A program made the position numbers and the translations under genes. Positions 54,077-63,673 of a DNA stretch of 64,000 nucleotides are shown here, piece by piece. A model generated the notes under the pieces. That model worked only from the letters and a program-made list of their open reading frames with translations. It was not told the origin of the DNA and searched no databases. The stretch is from Deltaproteobacteria bacterium. Its GTDB lineage: Bacteria; Desulfobacterota; Syntrophia; Syntrophales; UBA2210. How positions within the stretch are numbered: position 1 is the stretch's first letter; every line of letters starts with the position of its first letter. The DNA lies in the NCBI GenBank assembly GCA_016933965.1, contig JAFGTS010000043.1, forward strand, positions 1 through 64,000, written 5' to 3'.

Positions 54077-54127
54077 ATGAAGAGGGCGTTGATCCATAGA
54101 CTGTACTGGTGGTGGCAGGTGATATAG
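54077..54127 (+). CDS. trpL: Tryptophan leader peptide, 16 codons with three consecutive Trp
   Basis: ATG 54077 to TAG 54125-54127 encodes MKRALIHRLYWWWQVI, with Trp at positions 11-13. Three tandem TGG codons in a peptide this short are the hallmark of ribosome-mediated attenuation. A short self-complementary segment (GCAGG at 54115-54119 with CCTGC at 54129-54133) overlaps the Trp codons, as expected for the 1:2 structure. Two hairpins follow before trpB2. No strong ribosome-binding site is seen, only ACGGATC. Confidence 0.8.
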   Translation: MKRALIHRLYWWWQVI

Positions 54128-54171
54128 GCCTGCTCCCATACGCTCTCCCTTGACAACATGATGAGAAAAGA

Positions 54172-54209
54172 GCCGTGGGTGTGGATACGGTGACCCCCAC
54201 GGCGTTTTT
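54172..54209 (+). promoter_or_regulatory. First hairpin of the trp attenuator
   Basis: GCCGTGGG (54172-54179) pairs with CCCACGGC (54196-54203), then G and five T. CCACGG and CCGTGG each occur twice in 54172-54239, so alternative pairings with the second hairpin are possible. This allows mutually exclusive structures. Confidence 0.65.
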
Positions 54210-54219
54210 GTATATGCGA

Positions 54220-54246
54220 GCCACGGGGCGTCCCGTGGCTTTTTTT
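54220..54246 (+). terminator. Attenuator terminator before trpB2
   Basis: GCCACGGG (54220-54227), loop GCGT, CCCGTGGC (54232-54239), then seven T (54240-54246). A regular intrinsic terminator, 55 bp before the trpB2 start, so read-through must be controlled. Confidence 0.85.
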
Positions 54247-54300
54247 ATGTGTAAGAGATGAAGAGGAACTATCAGTGAGAGCATGAAAGGAGGAAAAGGA

Positions 54301-55662
54301 ATGAAAGAGGTAAAAGTATTTCTCAATGAAAGCGAGATGCCCCGGCAGTGGTACAACATCCTGTCCGATATGCCCGTACCCCTGAGGCCGCCGCTCCATC
54401 CGGGAACGGGGCAGCCGATCAGTCCCGATGACATGGCGGCGATCTTTCCGATGAATCTCATCGAGCAGGAGATGAGCCCGCAGCAGTGGATCGATATCCC
54501 GGAAGAGGTTCTTGAAAAATACCTCATCTGGCGGCCCACGCCGCTGTGCCGGGCGTATAATCTCGAAAAACTGCTCGGCGCGCCGGTGCGGATCTATTAC
54601 AAGAACGAGGGGACGAGCCCCGCGGGTTCCCACAAGCCGAACACCGCGATCGCCCAGGCCTATTACAACAAGGCTTTCGGCATCAAGCGGCTTTCCACGG
54701 AAACGGGTGCTGGCCAGTGGGGGAGCGCTCTCAGCATGGCCTGCTGCATGTTCGGTTTGGAATGCCGCGTCTTCATGGTCCGTGTCAGTTATGACCAGAA
54801 GCCGTACCGGCGGATAATGATGGAGACCTGGGGTGCCCAGTGCTTTCCGAGTCCCAGCGATATCACCGAAACGGGGAAAAAGGTCCTTGCGGAACATCCC
54901 GATTCGCCGGGGAGCCTTGGTATCGCCATCAGCGAGGCGATCGAGGATGCCGTCGGAAACGGTGATTCACGGTATTCTCTGGGAAGCGTGCTGAACCATG
55001 TCCTGCTCCATCAGACCATCATCGGCCTGGAGGCGCAGCGGCAGCTCGAGAAGATTGGTGAGTATCCCGACGTGGTCATCGGCTGCGCCGGCGGCGGCAG
55101 CAATTTCGCCGGTATCGCGCTTCCCTTCTGCCGGGACAAGATCAACGGAAAGGACATCTCCATCATCGCTGCGGAACCGTCCTCCTGTCCGACCATCACC
55201 CGCGGTCCCTACGCCTATGACTTCGGTGACCTGGCGATGACGACCCCGCTGCTCCCCATGCATTCCCTGGGTCATGATTTCGTGCCCGCTCCGATACATG
55301 CCGGAGGTCTCCGGTATCACGGCATGGCGCCCATTATCAGCCATCTCGTGAAGGAAGGTGTCATCGAAGGCAGGGCGTACCATCAGCTTGAGACCTTTGA
55401 CGCCGGCATCAAGTTCGCACGGACCGAAGGGTTCATTCCGGCGCCCGAAACGGACCACGCCATCGCGGCGGTCATTGAAGAGGCATTGCGGGCGAAGGAG
55501 GAGGGGAAGGAAAAGGTCATTCTCTTCAACTGGAGCGGACACGGGCTGGTCGATCTCGCGTCATACGACGCCTATCTGGCGGGGAAACTGTTCAATTATG
55601 AACTTCCCGACGAGGAGATCGAGCGGGCCCGTAAGGTGGTCGGCCAGTATCCGAGACCCTGA
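54301..55662 (+). CDS. trpB2: Tryptophan synthase beta chain-like TrpB2
   Basis: A protein of 453 residues, longer than TrpB1. ATG 54301 follows AGGAGGAAAAGGA. The PLP Lys lies in [13 protein letters not shown], typical of TrpB2 (TrpB1 has HKxN in another context). The serine-handling TGAGQWGSA and the glycine-rich [11 protein letters not shown] are conserved. It makes Trp from indole and serine. No trpA or trpB1 gene is near. Its leader carries a Trp-codon attenuator, so expression should rise on Trp starvation. Confidence 0.9.
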   Translation: MKEVKVFLNESEMPRQWYNILSDMPVPLRPPLHPGTGQPISPDDMAAIFPMNLIEQEMSPQQWIDIPEEVLEKYLIWRPTPLCRAYNLEKLLGAPVRIYYKNEGTSPAGSHKPNTAIAQAYYNKAFGIKRLSTETGAGQWGSALSMACCMFGLECRVFMVRVSYDQKPYRRIMMETWGAQCFPSPSDITETGKKVLAEHPDSPGSLGIAISEAIEDAVGNGDSRYSLGSVLNHVLLHQTIIGLEAQRQLEKIGEYPDVVIGCAGGGSNFAGIALPFCRDKINGKDISIIAAEPSSCPTITRGPYAYDFGDLAMTTPLLPMHSLGHDFVPAPIHAGGLRYHGMAPIISHLVKEGVIEGRAYHQLETFDAGIKFARTEGFIPAPETDHAIAAVIEEALRAKEEGKEKVILFNWSGHGLVDLASYDAYLAGKLFNYELPDEEIERARKVVGQYPRP

Positions 55663-55676
55663 CGAGGATGGATGAC

Positions 55677-55934
55677 ATGTCAGATTATGATTCAAGGATG
55701 ATCCGGTGTCTTAAACTCGGGGGCGAGGTTACCTTCGCTTACTGCCGGCGCGAGCAGGGCGGCCTTCCCTGCTCGCGTATCATCGGCTGCTGGCGCGGTA
55801 TGCTCCCCGTCGAGGACTATCTGAAAAGCGCCCTGTCGCCGGAGGAAATGGCCCGATGCTTCGGGCAACTGCCGAAGGATCGCATCACCACGATGTTTGA
55901 GATCGTCGATGCGGTGAAGAAACAGGGGAAATAG
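55677..55934 (+). CDS. Small Cys-containing conserved protein
   Basis: A protein of 85 residues. The start at 55677 sits 9 bp after GAGG. The pattern MIRCLKLGGEVTFAYCRREQGGLPCSRIIGCW has four Cys and could bind a metal or redox partner. Nothing more is recognised. It follows trpB2 by 14 bp, so it probably shares the attenuated transcript. Confidence 0.65.
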   Translation: MSDYDSRMIRCLKLGGEVTFAYCRREQGGLPCSRIIGCWRGMLPVEDYLKSALSPEEMARCFGQLPKDRITTMFEIVDAVKKQGK

Positions 55935-56145
55935 GCGGCCTGTCGCGTGGAGTCGGGTCCTTTTGGTGTGTCCATTGAAACGGGGCGTTACAGGGATCGC
56001 ACCATGATGAACCCGTTGCGATTCGCGTTGTAATTCATTGCCCTTCGAATCGAGTTTCTATATGATGATTCGGTATTGCACGGGTGTCCCGCACCATCTG
56101 GAAACCGACGGGTACTCTGTGCAGGGTTTATGAACGGGGTGTGCC

Positions 56146-57474
56146 ATGGATTTGAACCGTCCGCTGGCAGACAGGATGCGTCCCCGCGTCCTCGATGAAT
56201 TTGTCGGACAGCAGCACCTGCTTGGGAAGGACAGCCTCCTTCGAAGGGCAGTCGAGGAGGACCGCCTTTTCTCCATCATTTTCTGGGGGCCGCCGGGTTC
56301 CGGAAAAACGACGCTTGCCCGGCTCGTGTCGGCGGAGACGGAGTCGCACTTCGTCACGTTTTCGGCGGTCCTCTCGGGAGTGAAGGAGATCCGGGGCGTC
56401 ATCGCCGAGGCGCGGTCACAGCTTGAGGAACAGGGCAGGAAGACGATCCTCTTCGTCGATGAGATCCACCGGTTCAACAAAGCCCAGCAGGACGCCTTTC
56501 TCCCCCACGTTGAGAGCGGCCTGATCACGCTCATCGGTGCCACCACGGAGAATCCCTCTTTCGAGGTCATTGCGCCGCTGCTTTCCCGTACCCGGGTCAT
56601 GGTGCTGGATCCCTATTCTGAAGAGGAACTGACCCTTATCCTGGAGCGGGCCCTCCATGACCGTGAACGGGGACTGGGGTCGCTGGGGTTGTCCATCGAC
56701 GATGACGCCCGGGAACATATCGTCGCCACGGCCGACGGTGACGCCCGGGCGGCGCTGAACACTCTTGAGGCGGCGGTCCCCCTCGTTGGGGAAAGCGGAA
56801 CGGCTCCGGGAAGGATCACCCTGAAGATTGCCGAAGAGGCGCTTCAGCGGAAGGCCCTCCGGTATGATAAGGGGGGCGAGGAACACTATAACCTGATATC
56901 GGCCTTTCACAAGAGCCTCAGAGGAAGCGACCCCGATGCGGCGCTTTACTGGCTGGGACGCATGCTCGAGGCCGGTGAAGATCCCCTGTACATCGCACGG
57001 CGCATGGTCCGCTTCGCCTCGGAGGATGTGGGGAACGCGGACCCCCAGGCCCTGGGCATAGCCATGGCGGCCATGGAGGCCTTTCATTTTATCGGGCTTC
57101 CCGAGGGAGACCTGGCACTCGCCCAGGCGGCCGTGTATCTTGCCACGGCACCGAAGAGCAACTCGCTTTACGCGGGGTTCGGCAGGGTCAGGGAGGCCAT
57201 CAGAACGACGGGGGCGCTCCCCGTTCCGCTCCATATCAGGAATGCCCCGACCCGGCTCATGAAAGGCCTGGGTTACGGGAAAGGTTACCGGTACGCCCAT
57301 GATTACCCCGAGGCATATACGCCTCAGGAATACCTTCCGGAAAAACTTCGCGGCCAGCGATACTACACACCCACCGAACGGGGATATGAGAAGATCATCA
57401 GGGAACGGCTCGAAAAGTGGTACCGGCTGCGTGACAGGACCCGCGGCACACGTGAAAAGGACGACACAAAGTAA
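56146..57474 (+). CDS. rarA: Replication-associated recombination protein A
   Basis: A protein of 442 residues of the AAA+ clamp-loader family, also called MgsA. Walker A is [14 protein letters not shown], Walker [18 protein letters not shown], and sensor 1 [12 protein letters not shown]. The C-terminal region ([20 protein letters not shown]) is the RarA signature. It acts at stalled replication forks. It stands alone. Confidence 0.94.
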   Translation: MDLNRPLADRMRPRVLDEFVGQQHLLGKDSLLRRAVEEDRLFSIIFWGPPGSGKTTLARLVSAETESHFVTFSAVLSGVKEIRGVIAEARSQLEEQGRKTILFVDEIHRFNKAQQDAFLPHVESGLITLIGATTENPSFEVIAPLLSRTRVMVLDPYSEEELTLILERALHDRERGLGSLGLSIDDDAREHIVATADGDARAALNTLEAAVPLVGESGTAPGRITLKIAEEALQRKALRYDKGGEEHYNLISAFHKSLRGSDPDAALYWLGRMLEAGEDPLYIARRMVRFASEDVGNADPQALGIAMAAMEAFHFIGLPEGDLALAQAAVYLATAPKSNSLYAGFGRVREAIRTTGALPVPLHIRNAPTRLMKGLGYGKGYRYAHDYPEAYTPQEYLPEKLRGQRYYTPTERGYEKIIRERLEKWYRLRDRTRGTREKDDTK

Positions 57475-57484
57475 CTCCCGTGGG

Positions 57485-58270
57485 TCATGGCTCTTCGATG
57501 ATCGCCACCGGCCGCACCCAACCGGCGCTGGCGGCCCTGATATTCACCGGGAAGCAGCAAACCCTGAATCCTGAGGATCTTCCGATCGCCGAAAGGTTCG
57601 CCATCTTTTCCATGTGACAGTACCCGATCTCGATCCCCGCGAAGTGCGCTTCCCAGATGACCCGGGGGTCACCGGTCCTTTTGAATTCCTCCGCTAGATA
57701 GGGCAGGGGACGGTCCCAGCTCCAGGCGTCGATACCCACCACCCGCACGCCCCGCTTCGTCAGGTACAGGGTGCTCTCCCGGTCCATGCCGGCCCCCTTG
57801 ACCAGGTACTCGGCGGTCCCCCAGTACCGGTCGGCCCCGGTCTGGACGAGCACGATATCAAGAGGCCTGATCACATGGCCGATCCGTTCGAGCTCTTCTT
57901 CGACATCCCGCGCGGTGATCCGCTCCCCGTCCCCCTTGTGGCGGAAATCAAGAAGCACTCCGTCGCCGAAGCACCACTCCAGCGGTATTTCGTCGATGGT
58001 GAGAGACGGTTTTCCTCCATCCATGGTGGGGTGATAATGATAGGGGGCGTCGAGATGTGTCCCGCTGTGGGTCGTCAGGCTGATGAACTCGAGGGCCCAC
58101 CCCAGTCCTTCCGGCAACTGCTCGCGTCTGACACCGGGAAAGAACTCCTGCATCGATGGGGCGCCCATTTCGTGATCGATGTAATCAATCTTCGGGATCA
58201 TCATCGCCGGGTCGCTGGGGAGCCCGGACTCTATGGCGATGCTGAGGTCGACGAAACGATATGCGGCCAT
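57485..58270 (-). CDS. Cyclase-family metal-dependent hydrolase (kynurenine formamidase-like)
   Basis: A protein of 261 residues; ATG 58270 follows AAGGAGG. The signature THSGTHLDAPYH supplies metal ligands of the cyclase/KynB family. Later conserved HxxxE-type residues include EAHFAGIEIGYCH. The family hydrolyses formamides, isatin and similar compounds. The substrate is unknown, and no kyn genes are nearby. Confidence 0.8.
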   Translation of the reverse strand: MAAYRFVDLSIAIESGLPSDPAMMIPKIDYIDHEMGAPSMQEFFPGVRREQLPEGLGWALEFISLTTHSGTHLDAPYHYHPTMDGGKPSLTIDEIPLEWCFGDGVLLDFRHKGDGERITARDVEEELERIGHVIRPLDIVLVQTGADRYWGTAEYLVKGAGMDRESTLYLTKRGVRVVGIDAWSWDRPLPYLAEEFKRTGDPRVIWEAHFAGIEIGYCHMEKMANLSAIGRSSGFRVCCFPVNIRAASAGWVRPVAIIEEP

Positions 58271-58588
58271 ACCGCCTCCTTTCATGTGAAGCGCTTTTCG
58301 AAATGCCTGTTTTTCCCCTTTCCTGGAAATCGTCGTTACTAAACCATGTTGGACGGTTCCTGTCAATATTCCACGACCCTGCCGTGTGCCCGCGGAAGCG
58401 ATCCTGTCGCACACCGGACCCCGGAAAGGAGCCCTGTGATCATGGCTCCGGCGACTCCGCGCTTTCTATTTGCAGCCGGCTGTGGTATAGGGTTACATCA
58501 TTTGCCCCATCGATCTCATTGTTGCAGGCGGCGGATCATCGGCCCGGCCGGATCCATCCCGCTCCCCGCCGGCAAGAAGGAGGACCTC

Positions 58589-59017
58589 ATGACCCACCGG
58601 TTTTGTCGCCATGCCGCCGTTTTCCTGCTGTGTTTCCTGCTGCTGATGCTGCTTGGTTGCGCGGCGTCATCCCCCGCGAAGAAGGGGAAGCCGGGCGATG
58701 AAACCGGCCGGCACAGCATCGCCGGCATCTGGAAGTCTCACATCTGGGGATCGATGATACTCAAGCAGTCCGGCGATCAGGTCTGGGGCACCTATGATTA
58801 CAACCAGGGGCAGCTCAGAGGGGTCCTGGAGGGAGATCGTTTCAGCTACCGCTGGTGGGAGCTGGTGCCGCATCGTTCCTATGAACAGGCCTTTAAAAAT
58901 CATAGGGGGGACGGGTACTTCGACCTTTCCGACGACGGGAAAAAGCTTGAGGGGAAGTGGCGTCTCGAAGGGGTCGAGGAATGGGGCGGCGACTGGTTCT
59001 TCAGAAGGATCAGGTAA
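58589..59017 (+). CDS. Hypothetical lipoprotein
   Basis: A protein of 142 residues. ATG 58589 follows AAGGAGG and begins a type II signal peptide with lipobox LMLLGC (Cys near residue 24). The mature part is a small beta-rich region with Trp/Gly repeats (SGDQVWGTYDYNQGQLRGVLEGDRF is cut short here). The 318-bp gap upstream, between divergent genes, shows no strong promoter or other feature. Confidence 0.68.
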   Translation: MTHRFCRHAAVFLLCFLLLMLLGCAASSPAKKGKPGDETGRHSIAGIWKSHIWGSMILKQSGDQVWGTYDYNQGQLRGVLEGDRFSYRWWELVPHRSYEQAFKNHRGDGYFDLSDDGKKLEGKWRLEGVEEWGGDWFFRRIR

Positions 59018-59169
59018 GTCACAGAAGAGGTCAAGTCTACCGTTGACCCTTGACAAGCAGGAGATCGTGTCGTTCACCATGCCCTGTCTGCTCAGAAGAA
59101 CATGAACCGGTGCGCGGATAAAGGGGGCGTACCCTCACCCGCGTTTCCGGTTCACGCGCTGTGTTTCCA

Positions 59170-59658
59170 TCATGCCGGCTGGAAATAGTCGATGTCGGTG
59201 ACGTTCCCTACCCGTTTCTTTTTCCAGACCGCCTTCATCCGGGTCCCGATCTTCAGCTCTTTGCCGGCCTTATCGATGTCGGAAAGGTCGATCCCCCTGA
59301 TGAAATGCAGGATCGCGGTGTCGGCGCCGTCGAGCTTTATCAGACCCATGATATAGGGTGGATCGGGCATTCCCACATACTTGATGCAGTTGATGGAAAA
59401 GGTGACGAGACGCCCCTCGTCCTTTACTTCAACCCATTCGTCCGTTTCGGTAAAGCAGCGCTCACAGTTCTTGCGGGCCGGTACGAGGACCTGCTTGCAT
59501 TTCGGGCACCGCCTTCCCATGATCTTCTTGTTGTCCCGAAATTCCCGCAGGTACCTGCTTGTGATCTCCCCGGCATAATGCCTGAAGGGAACGCTCCATG
59601 TCTGTTCGACCACGATATACTGATCCTTTGTATCTTTTCCGCCACTTTGCTGTGTCAT
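59170..59658 (-). CDS. DUF35 OB-fold zinc-ribbon protein (ChsH2/BbsA-like)
   Basis: A protein of 162 residues. A rubredoxin-like zinc ribbon (CPKCKQVLVPARKNCERC) precedes an OB fold with GLIKLDGADTAILHF. Such DUF35 proteins are obligate partners of thiolase-fold enzymes; examples are Ltp2-ChsH2 in steroid side-chain cleavage and BbsA-BbsB in benzylsuccinate breakdown. Two thiolase-fold genes precede it on the same strand, 16 bp away. Confidence 0.85.
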   Translation of the reverse strand: MTQQSGGKDTKDQYIVVEQTWSVPFRHYAGEITSRYLREFRDNKKIMGRRCPKCKQVLVPARKNCERCFTETDEWVEVKDEGRLVTFSINCIKYVGMPDPPYIMGLIKLDGADTAILHFIRGIDLSDIDKAGKELKIGTRMKAVWKKKRVGNVTDIDYFQPA

Positions 59659-59674
59659 GTCATTTCCTCCTTTG

Positions 59675-60835
59675 TCATCGCGGCTGTGCGCCGAGCATCA
59701 TCAGTGTATGAAACTGCAGCATGCCCCCGAGCCCTGAAGCCAGGGCCGTCTCGGCGTTCGGCACCTGTCTGAGCCCGCCTTTCCCCATGATCTGGATCGC
59801 CGCTTCGGCGACCCGCAGCTCCGCCGTCGCGCCGATGCAATTCGTGCACAGAACGCCGCCGGAGGGATTGATGGGCAACTCTCCTCCCATCCAGGTGACG
59901 CCTTCTTCAAGGAGCTCACCACCCTTGCCCTCATCGCAGAAGCCGTAGGCCTCCGTCTGGGTCAGCTCGAGACTGGTGAAGGGGATGTAAAGCTCGGCCA
60001 CGTCGATCTCCTTCAGGGGATTTTTGATCCCGCACTTCTCATAGAGACGCCTGGCCGCGACCGCCAGGGATGCCTCGTAGGAGACATCCGGCCTGTCGCC
60101 GAAGAAGGGGCCATCGGCGATCGATATGACGCCGTTTATCCACGCCGGCCTGTCAGTGATGGTCTTTACGACGTTCTCTGAGGCGAAGATGACCGCCACG
60201 GCACCGTCGGAACGGGGGCAGCATTCGAGAAGCCGCAGGGGCCACTCGACGATCATTGAATTCAGCACGTCCTCCACGGTGACCTCGAACCTCAGGTGAG
60301 CGTGGGGATTGTTCATCCCGTGTTTATGCGCCTTCACGGCGGAAAGCGCCCGCTGTTCATGGGTGCTTCCGTACTTGTGCATGTGCCGGGTCGCCGGGAT
60401 GGCGCCGAGCGAGATGGCGCTTCCTCCCATGACCCGCTCATGGTAGGGGCAGGTGCAGGTGTTCAGAAGCGGCTGGGCGTCGACTGGCTCGCTGACGCGC
60501 TGTTCCGATACGGCCATGACGATGTCGAACATTCCCGAAGCGACCTGCTCATAGGCGGCCATGGCCGTCGACATGCCCGTGGCACCCGCCGTGTTGATCC
60601 TGATGACCGGTTTGTTGTATCCCCCGGCGGAGCCGCATATCCATCGGTCACAGCAATCGACACCGTCAAAGGGGTCCATGACACCCATGGTCAGCGCTTC
60701 GATGTCGTCTATTGAGAGTTTTGCGTCATCAAGGGCGGCCTTCGATGCTTCAAAGGTGACCTCGGGATGAATAACATCCCGGCGGCGGGACACGAATTTC
60801 GTCTGTCCGACACCAACTATTGCAACTCGTTTCAT
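59675..60835 (-). CDS. Thiolase-fold protein lacking the usual catalytic Cys and His
   Basis: A protein of 386 residues of the SCP2/lipid-transfer thiolase branch (VAIVGVGQTKF, then PSDG-type and NPSGG motifs). The nucleophile segment, normally ACASG, reads NTAGATGMSTA, so no Cys is present. The NPSGG segment continues VLCTNCIGATA, where the usual GHP His is absent. This argues against a Claisen thiolase and for a retro-aldolase or structural role, as in Ltp2. It pairs with the DUF35 protein and a second Cys-less protein. Confidence 0.82.
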   Translation of the reverse strand: MKRVAIVGVGQTKFVSRRRDVIHPEVTFEASKAALDDAKLSIDDIEALTMGVMDPFDGVDCCDRWICGSAGGYNKPVIRINTAGATGMSTAMAAYEQVASGMFDIVMAVSEQRVSEPVDAQPLLNTCTCPYHERVMGGSAISLGAIPATRHMHKYGSTHEQRALSAVKAHKHGMNNPHAHLRFEVTVEDVLNSMIVEWPLRLLECCPRSDGAVAVIFASENVVKTITDRPAWINGVISIADGPFFGDRPDVSYEASLAVAARRLYEKCGIKNPLKEIDVAELYIPFTSLELTQTEAYGFCDEGKGGELLEEGVTWMGGELPINPSGGVLCTNCIGATAELRVAEAAIQIMGKGGLRQVPNAETALASGLGGMLQFHTLMMLGAQPR

Positions 60836-60841
60836 CGTATT

Positions 60842-61984
60842 TTACCTCCTCGCGATAACAACGCAGCTTCTCTGCGCCCCGTACCCGCTGATGCAGTGTG
60901 CAAGGGCCGTTTTCACATCCTTTACCTGATGGTCCTTCGCATCGCCACGGAGCTGAAGAACACATTCAACAAAACGGGCGAGGCCGGATGCGGAAAGCGG
61001 ATTAGAGGACAGGACACCCCCCGACGGGTTGACGGGAAGTTTTCCATCGATCACGGTCATTTCTTCGTCGATCAGGCGACTCCCCTCTCCTTTTTTGCAG
61101 AAACCCAGGGCTTCGCAGGCCATGAGCTCGTGATAGGTGGTGATATCGTACACCTCGGCGACATCGATATCTCCCGCGGGGTCTTCTATCCCCGCCATTT
61201 TGTATGCCGCCCTGGCGGCATGTTTCGTGGCCGTCAGTTCGGAAAGGTCCTTGTCTTCAAGATAGTACGTATGATTTGACCATCCGATGCCCTCGAGCCA
61301 TACGGGATTCCTGCAGATGCGGCGCGCAAATGGCTCGTTTGCCAGGACCACGGCGCAGCCACCGTCCGACCAGGGGGCGCGTTCGAGGGTGCGCACGGGC
61401 CAGCAGTCGAAAGCGGAATGCAGCACGTCCGTTTCGGTTACTTTCTTGCGCAGGTGGGCAAAGGGATTTTTCAGCGCGTTGTTCCTGTTCTTTACCGCCA
61501 CCTTCGCGCTCTGCGATTCCGTGATGCCGTACTTCTCTCGGTATTGAAATGCCTGCATGCCGTTCGCGAGCTTTTCGTGCAGTCCCAGGTGTCGATGGTA
61601 AAACGGAGCCAGGCGCATGTTCGTGACCAGTTCCTGGGGACCTTCCGACGAGATTCCCGTCGAGATGACAAGGGTCGTTTCGAACTCACCGGCCATAATG
61701 CCCATGAAGGCCTGGGCCAGGGCGAAGAGGCCGTCATCGTTGATCCGGATTTCGTCCTTGAGATACCCGCCCGCAGCCGGAACGGTATACATGTGCTCGG
61801 CGGTCCTTCCCGTCACGAGGTCGTATTCACCGGCGACGACATTGTTGATCTGCCCGATGTCCAGTGCGGCGTCGGCGAGCGCCGTTTTCGCGATCAGGGC
61901 GGACTGATCGCTGAAGACATCGCCTTTACATTCTTCGGATGGTATCTGTCCCACTCCGATAACTGCAACTCTCATAGGATTCAC
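60842..61984 (-). CDS. Second thiolase-fold protein lacking the usual catalytic Cys and His
   Basis: A protein of 380 residues, homologous to its neighbour (VAVIGVGQIPS, NPSGGVLSSNPLSASG). The nucleophile segment reads INDDGLFALAQA, with no Cys, and the NPSGG segment has Asn in place of the GHP His. The C-terminal CISGYGAQRS retains a Cys at a place where some thiolases have their second catalytic residue. It lies 6 bp before the first thiolase-like gene, so a heteromeric complex is plausible. Confidence 0.82.
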   Translation of the reverse strand: MNPMRVAVIGVGQIPSEECKGDVFSDQSALIAKTALADAALDIGQINNVVAGEYDLVTGRTAEHMYTVPAAGGYLKDEIRINDDGLFALAQAFMGIMAGEFETTLVISTGISSEGPQELVTNMRLAPFYHRHLGLHEKLANGMQAFQYREKYGITESQSAKVAVKNRNNALKNPFAHLRKKVTETDVLHSAFDCWPVRTLERAPWSDGGCAVVLANEPFARRICRNPVWLEGIGWSNHTYYLEDKDLSELTATKHAARAAYKMAGIEDPAGDIDVAEVYDITTYHELMACEALGFCKKGEGSRLIDEEMTVIDGKLPVNPSGGVLSSNPLSASGLARFVECVLQLRGDAKDHQVKDVKTALAHCISGYGAQRSCVVIARR

Positions 61985-61996
61985 CCCCTTCGGTTC

Positions 61997-62458
61997 TTAC
62001 GATTGCGGTTTCTTTTTCATCAGGATGATCAGCCTGCCGCACATGGTCGACTGCCCGTTCTGATTGAGGACGTCGCAATCGATGAATATCAGTCCCCGGT
62101 CGGTCTTGCTCGTTTCCTTCTTCTGGGCCACCGTCGCGACGACGTGAATGGTGTCTCCGAGCATGATGGGCCATTTGAACCGCCAGTTTTCGATGCCGAA
62201 AAACGCCATGATGGTTCCTTCCAGGAAATTCAGCCGCACCAGGAGACCGACGGCGATCGACATGCCGCACATGCCGTGAGCAATGCGGCCCCCGAAGGGC
62301 TGGGTCGAGGCGAATGCGGCATCGGTGTGGAGCGGATTGAAATCGCCGCTGAATCCGGAAAAATTGACCACATCGGCCTCCGTGACGGTCCGCCCCAGCG
62401 TGCGGATCTCTTCCCCCTCGGTGAAATCTTCAAAGTATCTTCCCAATACAATAGACAT
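61997..62458 (-). CDS. MaoC-family (R)-enoyl-CoA hydratase
   Basis: A protein of 153 residues with the single hot-dog domain of MaoC hydratases. The catalytic signature is FSGDFNPLHTD (Asp and His). GGRIAHGMCG is also conserved. It would hydrate an enoyl-CoA made by the acyl-CoA dehydrogenase upstream, giving a 3-hydroxyacyl-CoA that a retro-aldolase could cleave. AGGAGG precedes the ATG. Confidence 0.88.
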   Translation of the reverse strand: MSIVLGRYFEDFTEGEEIRTLGRTVTEADVVNFSGFSGDFNPLHTDAAFASTQPFGGRIAHGMCGMSIAVGLLVRLNFLEGTIMAFFGIENWRFKWPIMLGDTIHVVATVAQKKETSKTDRGLIFIDCDVLNQNGQSTMCGRLIILMKKKPQS

Positions 62459-62488
62459 GAGTACCTCCTTTTCATGAACGGGTGTGCC

Positions 62489-63640
62489 TCAGCGCATCCC
62501 CATTTCTCTGATGATAACGTGCCGCATGATCTGTGACGTGCCGGCCCCGATGGTACCGACCTTCGCGTCGCGGTAGAGCCTTGAAACAAGGTATTCATCC
62601 ATGAACCCGTATCCACCGTGTACCTGAACAGCCCGGTCGATCACCTTAAGCGACGTTTCCGTGCAGAAAAGCTTGGCCATTGATACTTCCTTGTTACAGG
62701 GGATGCCACCATCGACCAGTGCGGCGGCGTGATAGGCCAGCCTTTTGCTTGCTTCCACCTCCGTCGCCATGTCGGCGAGCATGTGGGCGATCACCTGATG
62801 GCGGATGATGGGCCTGTTGAACTGCACCCGTTCACGTGCGTAGCGGATCGCTTCCTCCATTGCCACCTGGGCTCCCATGTAGGCTAGAACACAGGCGGAA
62901 AGGCGTTCCCGCTCAAGACCGGCCATGAGAGCGAAAAACCCCTGACCTTCCTGTCCAAGCAGGTTTTCCTTCGGGACCATGCAGTCCTCGAAGACCAGTT
63001 CCGCCGTATCGGAGGATTTCATGCCCATCTTGTCGAGCTTTCTTCCGACGGAAAAGCCGGGCGTGTCCGTATCGATGAGCAGCAGGCTGACACCTTCGTA
63101 CCCGGGGCCGCCCGTCCTGACGACGGTATTGATCACGTCGGCCTGGGTTCCGTTGGTGATGAACATCTTCGACCCGTTGACCCGGTAGTGATCCCCTTCG
63201 ATGACCGCCCTCGTTTCGATGTTGGCCACGTCTGAACCGTGATTGGGTTCAGTAATGGCGACCGCAATGATCTTGTCGCCGCTGCACACCGGTTTCAAAT
63301 ACTTAACCTTTTGCTCGTGCGTGCCCGCAGCGTTCAGCGACGGGCTTGCCATGTCCGTCTGCACGCAGACGCTCATGGGAAACCCCATGGCGCCGCAGCG
63401 GCACAGCTCTTCCCAGAAGACGATGGTCATCTTGATATCGGCGTCCTGCCCCCCGTATTCGGCGGGATAGCCGAGGCCCAGGAATCCCAGGTCGCCCATG
63501 CGCTTGAAGATGGTCCTGTCATAGCAGCCGTTGTGCTCCCATTCATCGATCTTCGGACGAACCTCCTTCTGAATGAAGCGCCGCACCGTCTCACGAAACG
63601 CGTTGTGTTCATCATTGAAGAAATAGTCCTGTGAATTCAC
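62489..63640 (-). CDS. Acyl-CoA dehydrogenase
   Basis: A protein of 383 residues, full length. The FAD/substrate motif VAITEPNHGSDVANIET and the C-terminal GTSQIMRHVI are typical. The residue before GTSQI is Ala, so the medium-chain-type Glu is absent. A Glu in GLERERL aligns with the alternative base position used in isovaleryl-CoA and long-chain enzymes. Electrons would pass to ETF. It lies upstream of the MaoC gene. Confidence 0.9.
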   Translation of the reverse strand: MNSQDYFFNDEHNAFRETVRRFIQKEVRPKIDEWEHNGCYDRTIFKRMGDLGFLGLGYPAEYGGQDADIKMTIVFWEELCRCGAMGFPMSVCVQTDMASPSLNAAGTHEQKVKYLKPVCSGDKIIAVAITEPNHGSDVANIETRAVIEGDHYRVNGSKMFITNGTQADVINTVVRTGGPGYEGVSLLLIDTDTPGFSVGRKLDKMGMKSSDTAELVFEDCMVPKENLLGQEGQGFFALMAGLERERLSACVLAYMGAQVAMEEAIRYARERVQFNRPIIRHQVIAHMLADMATEVEASKRLAYHAAALVDGGIPCNKEVSMAKLFCTETSLKVIDRAVQVHGGYGFMDEYLVSRLYRDAKVGTIGAGTSQIMRHVIIREMGMR

Positions 63641-63673
63641 TGCATCCTCCTTTTTGTGTATTGACCGGCATGA

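Noticed and set aside
54077-54246. T-box or TRAP-type control of trpB2
   Set aside because: No T-box consensus (AGGGTGGNACCGCG) and no series of GAG/TAG triplets; the Trp-codon leader and terminator explain the region better.
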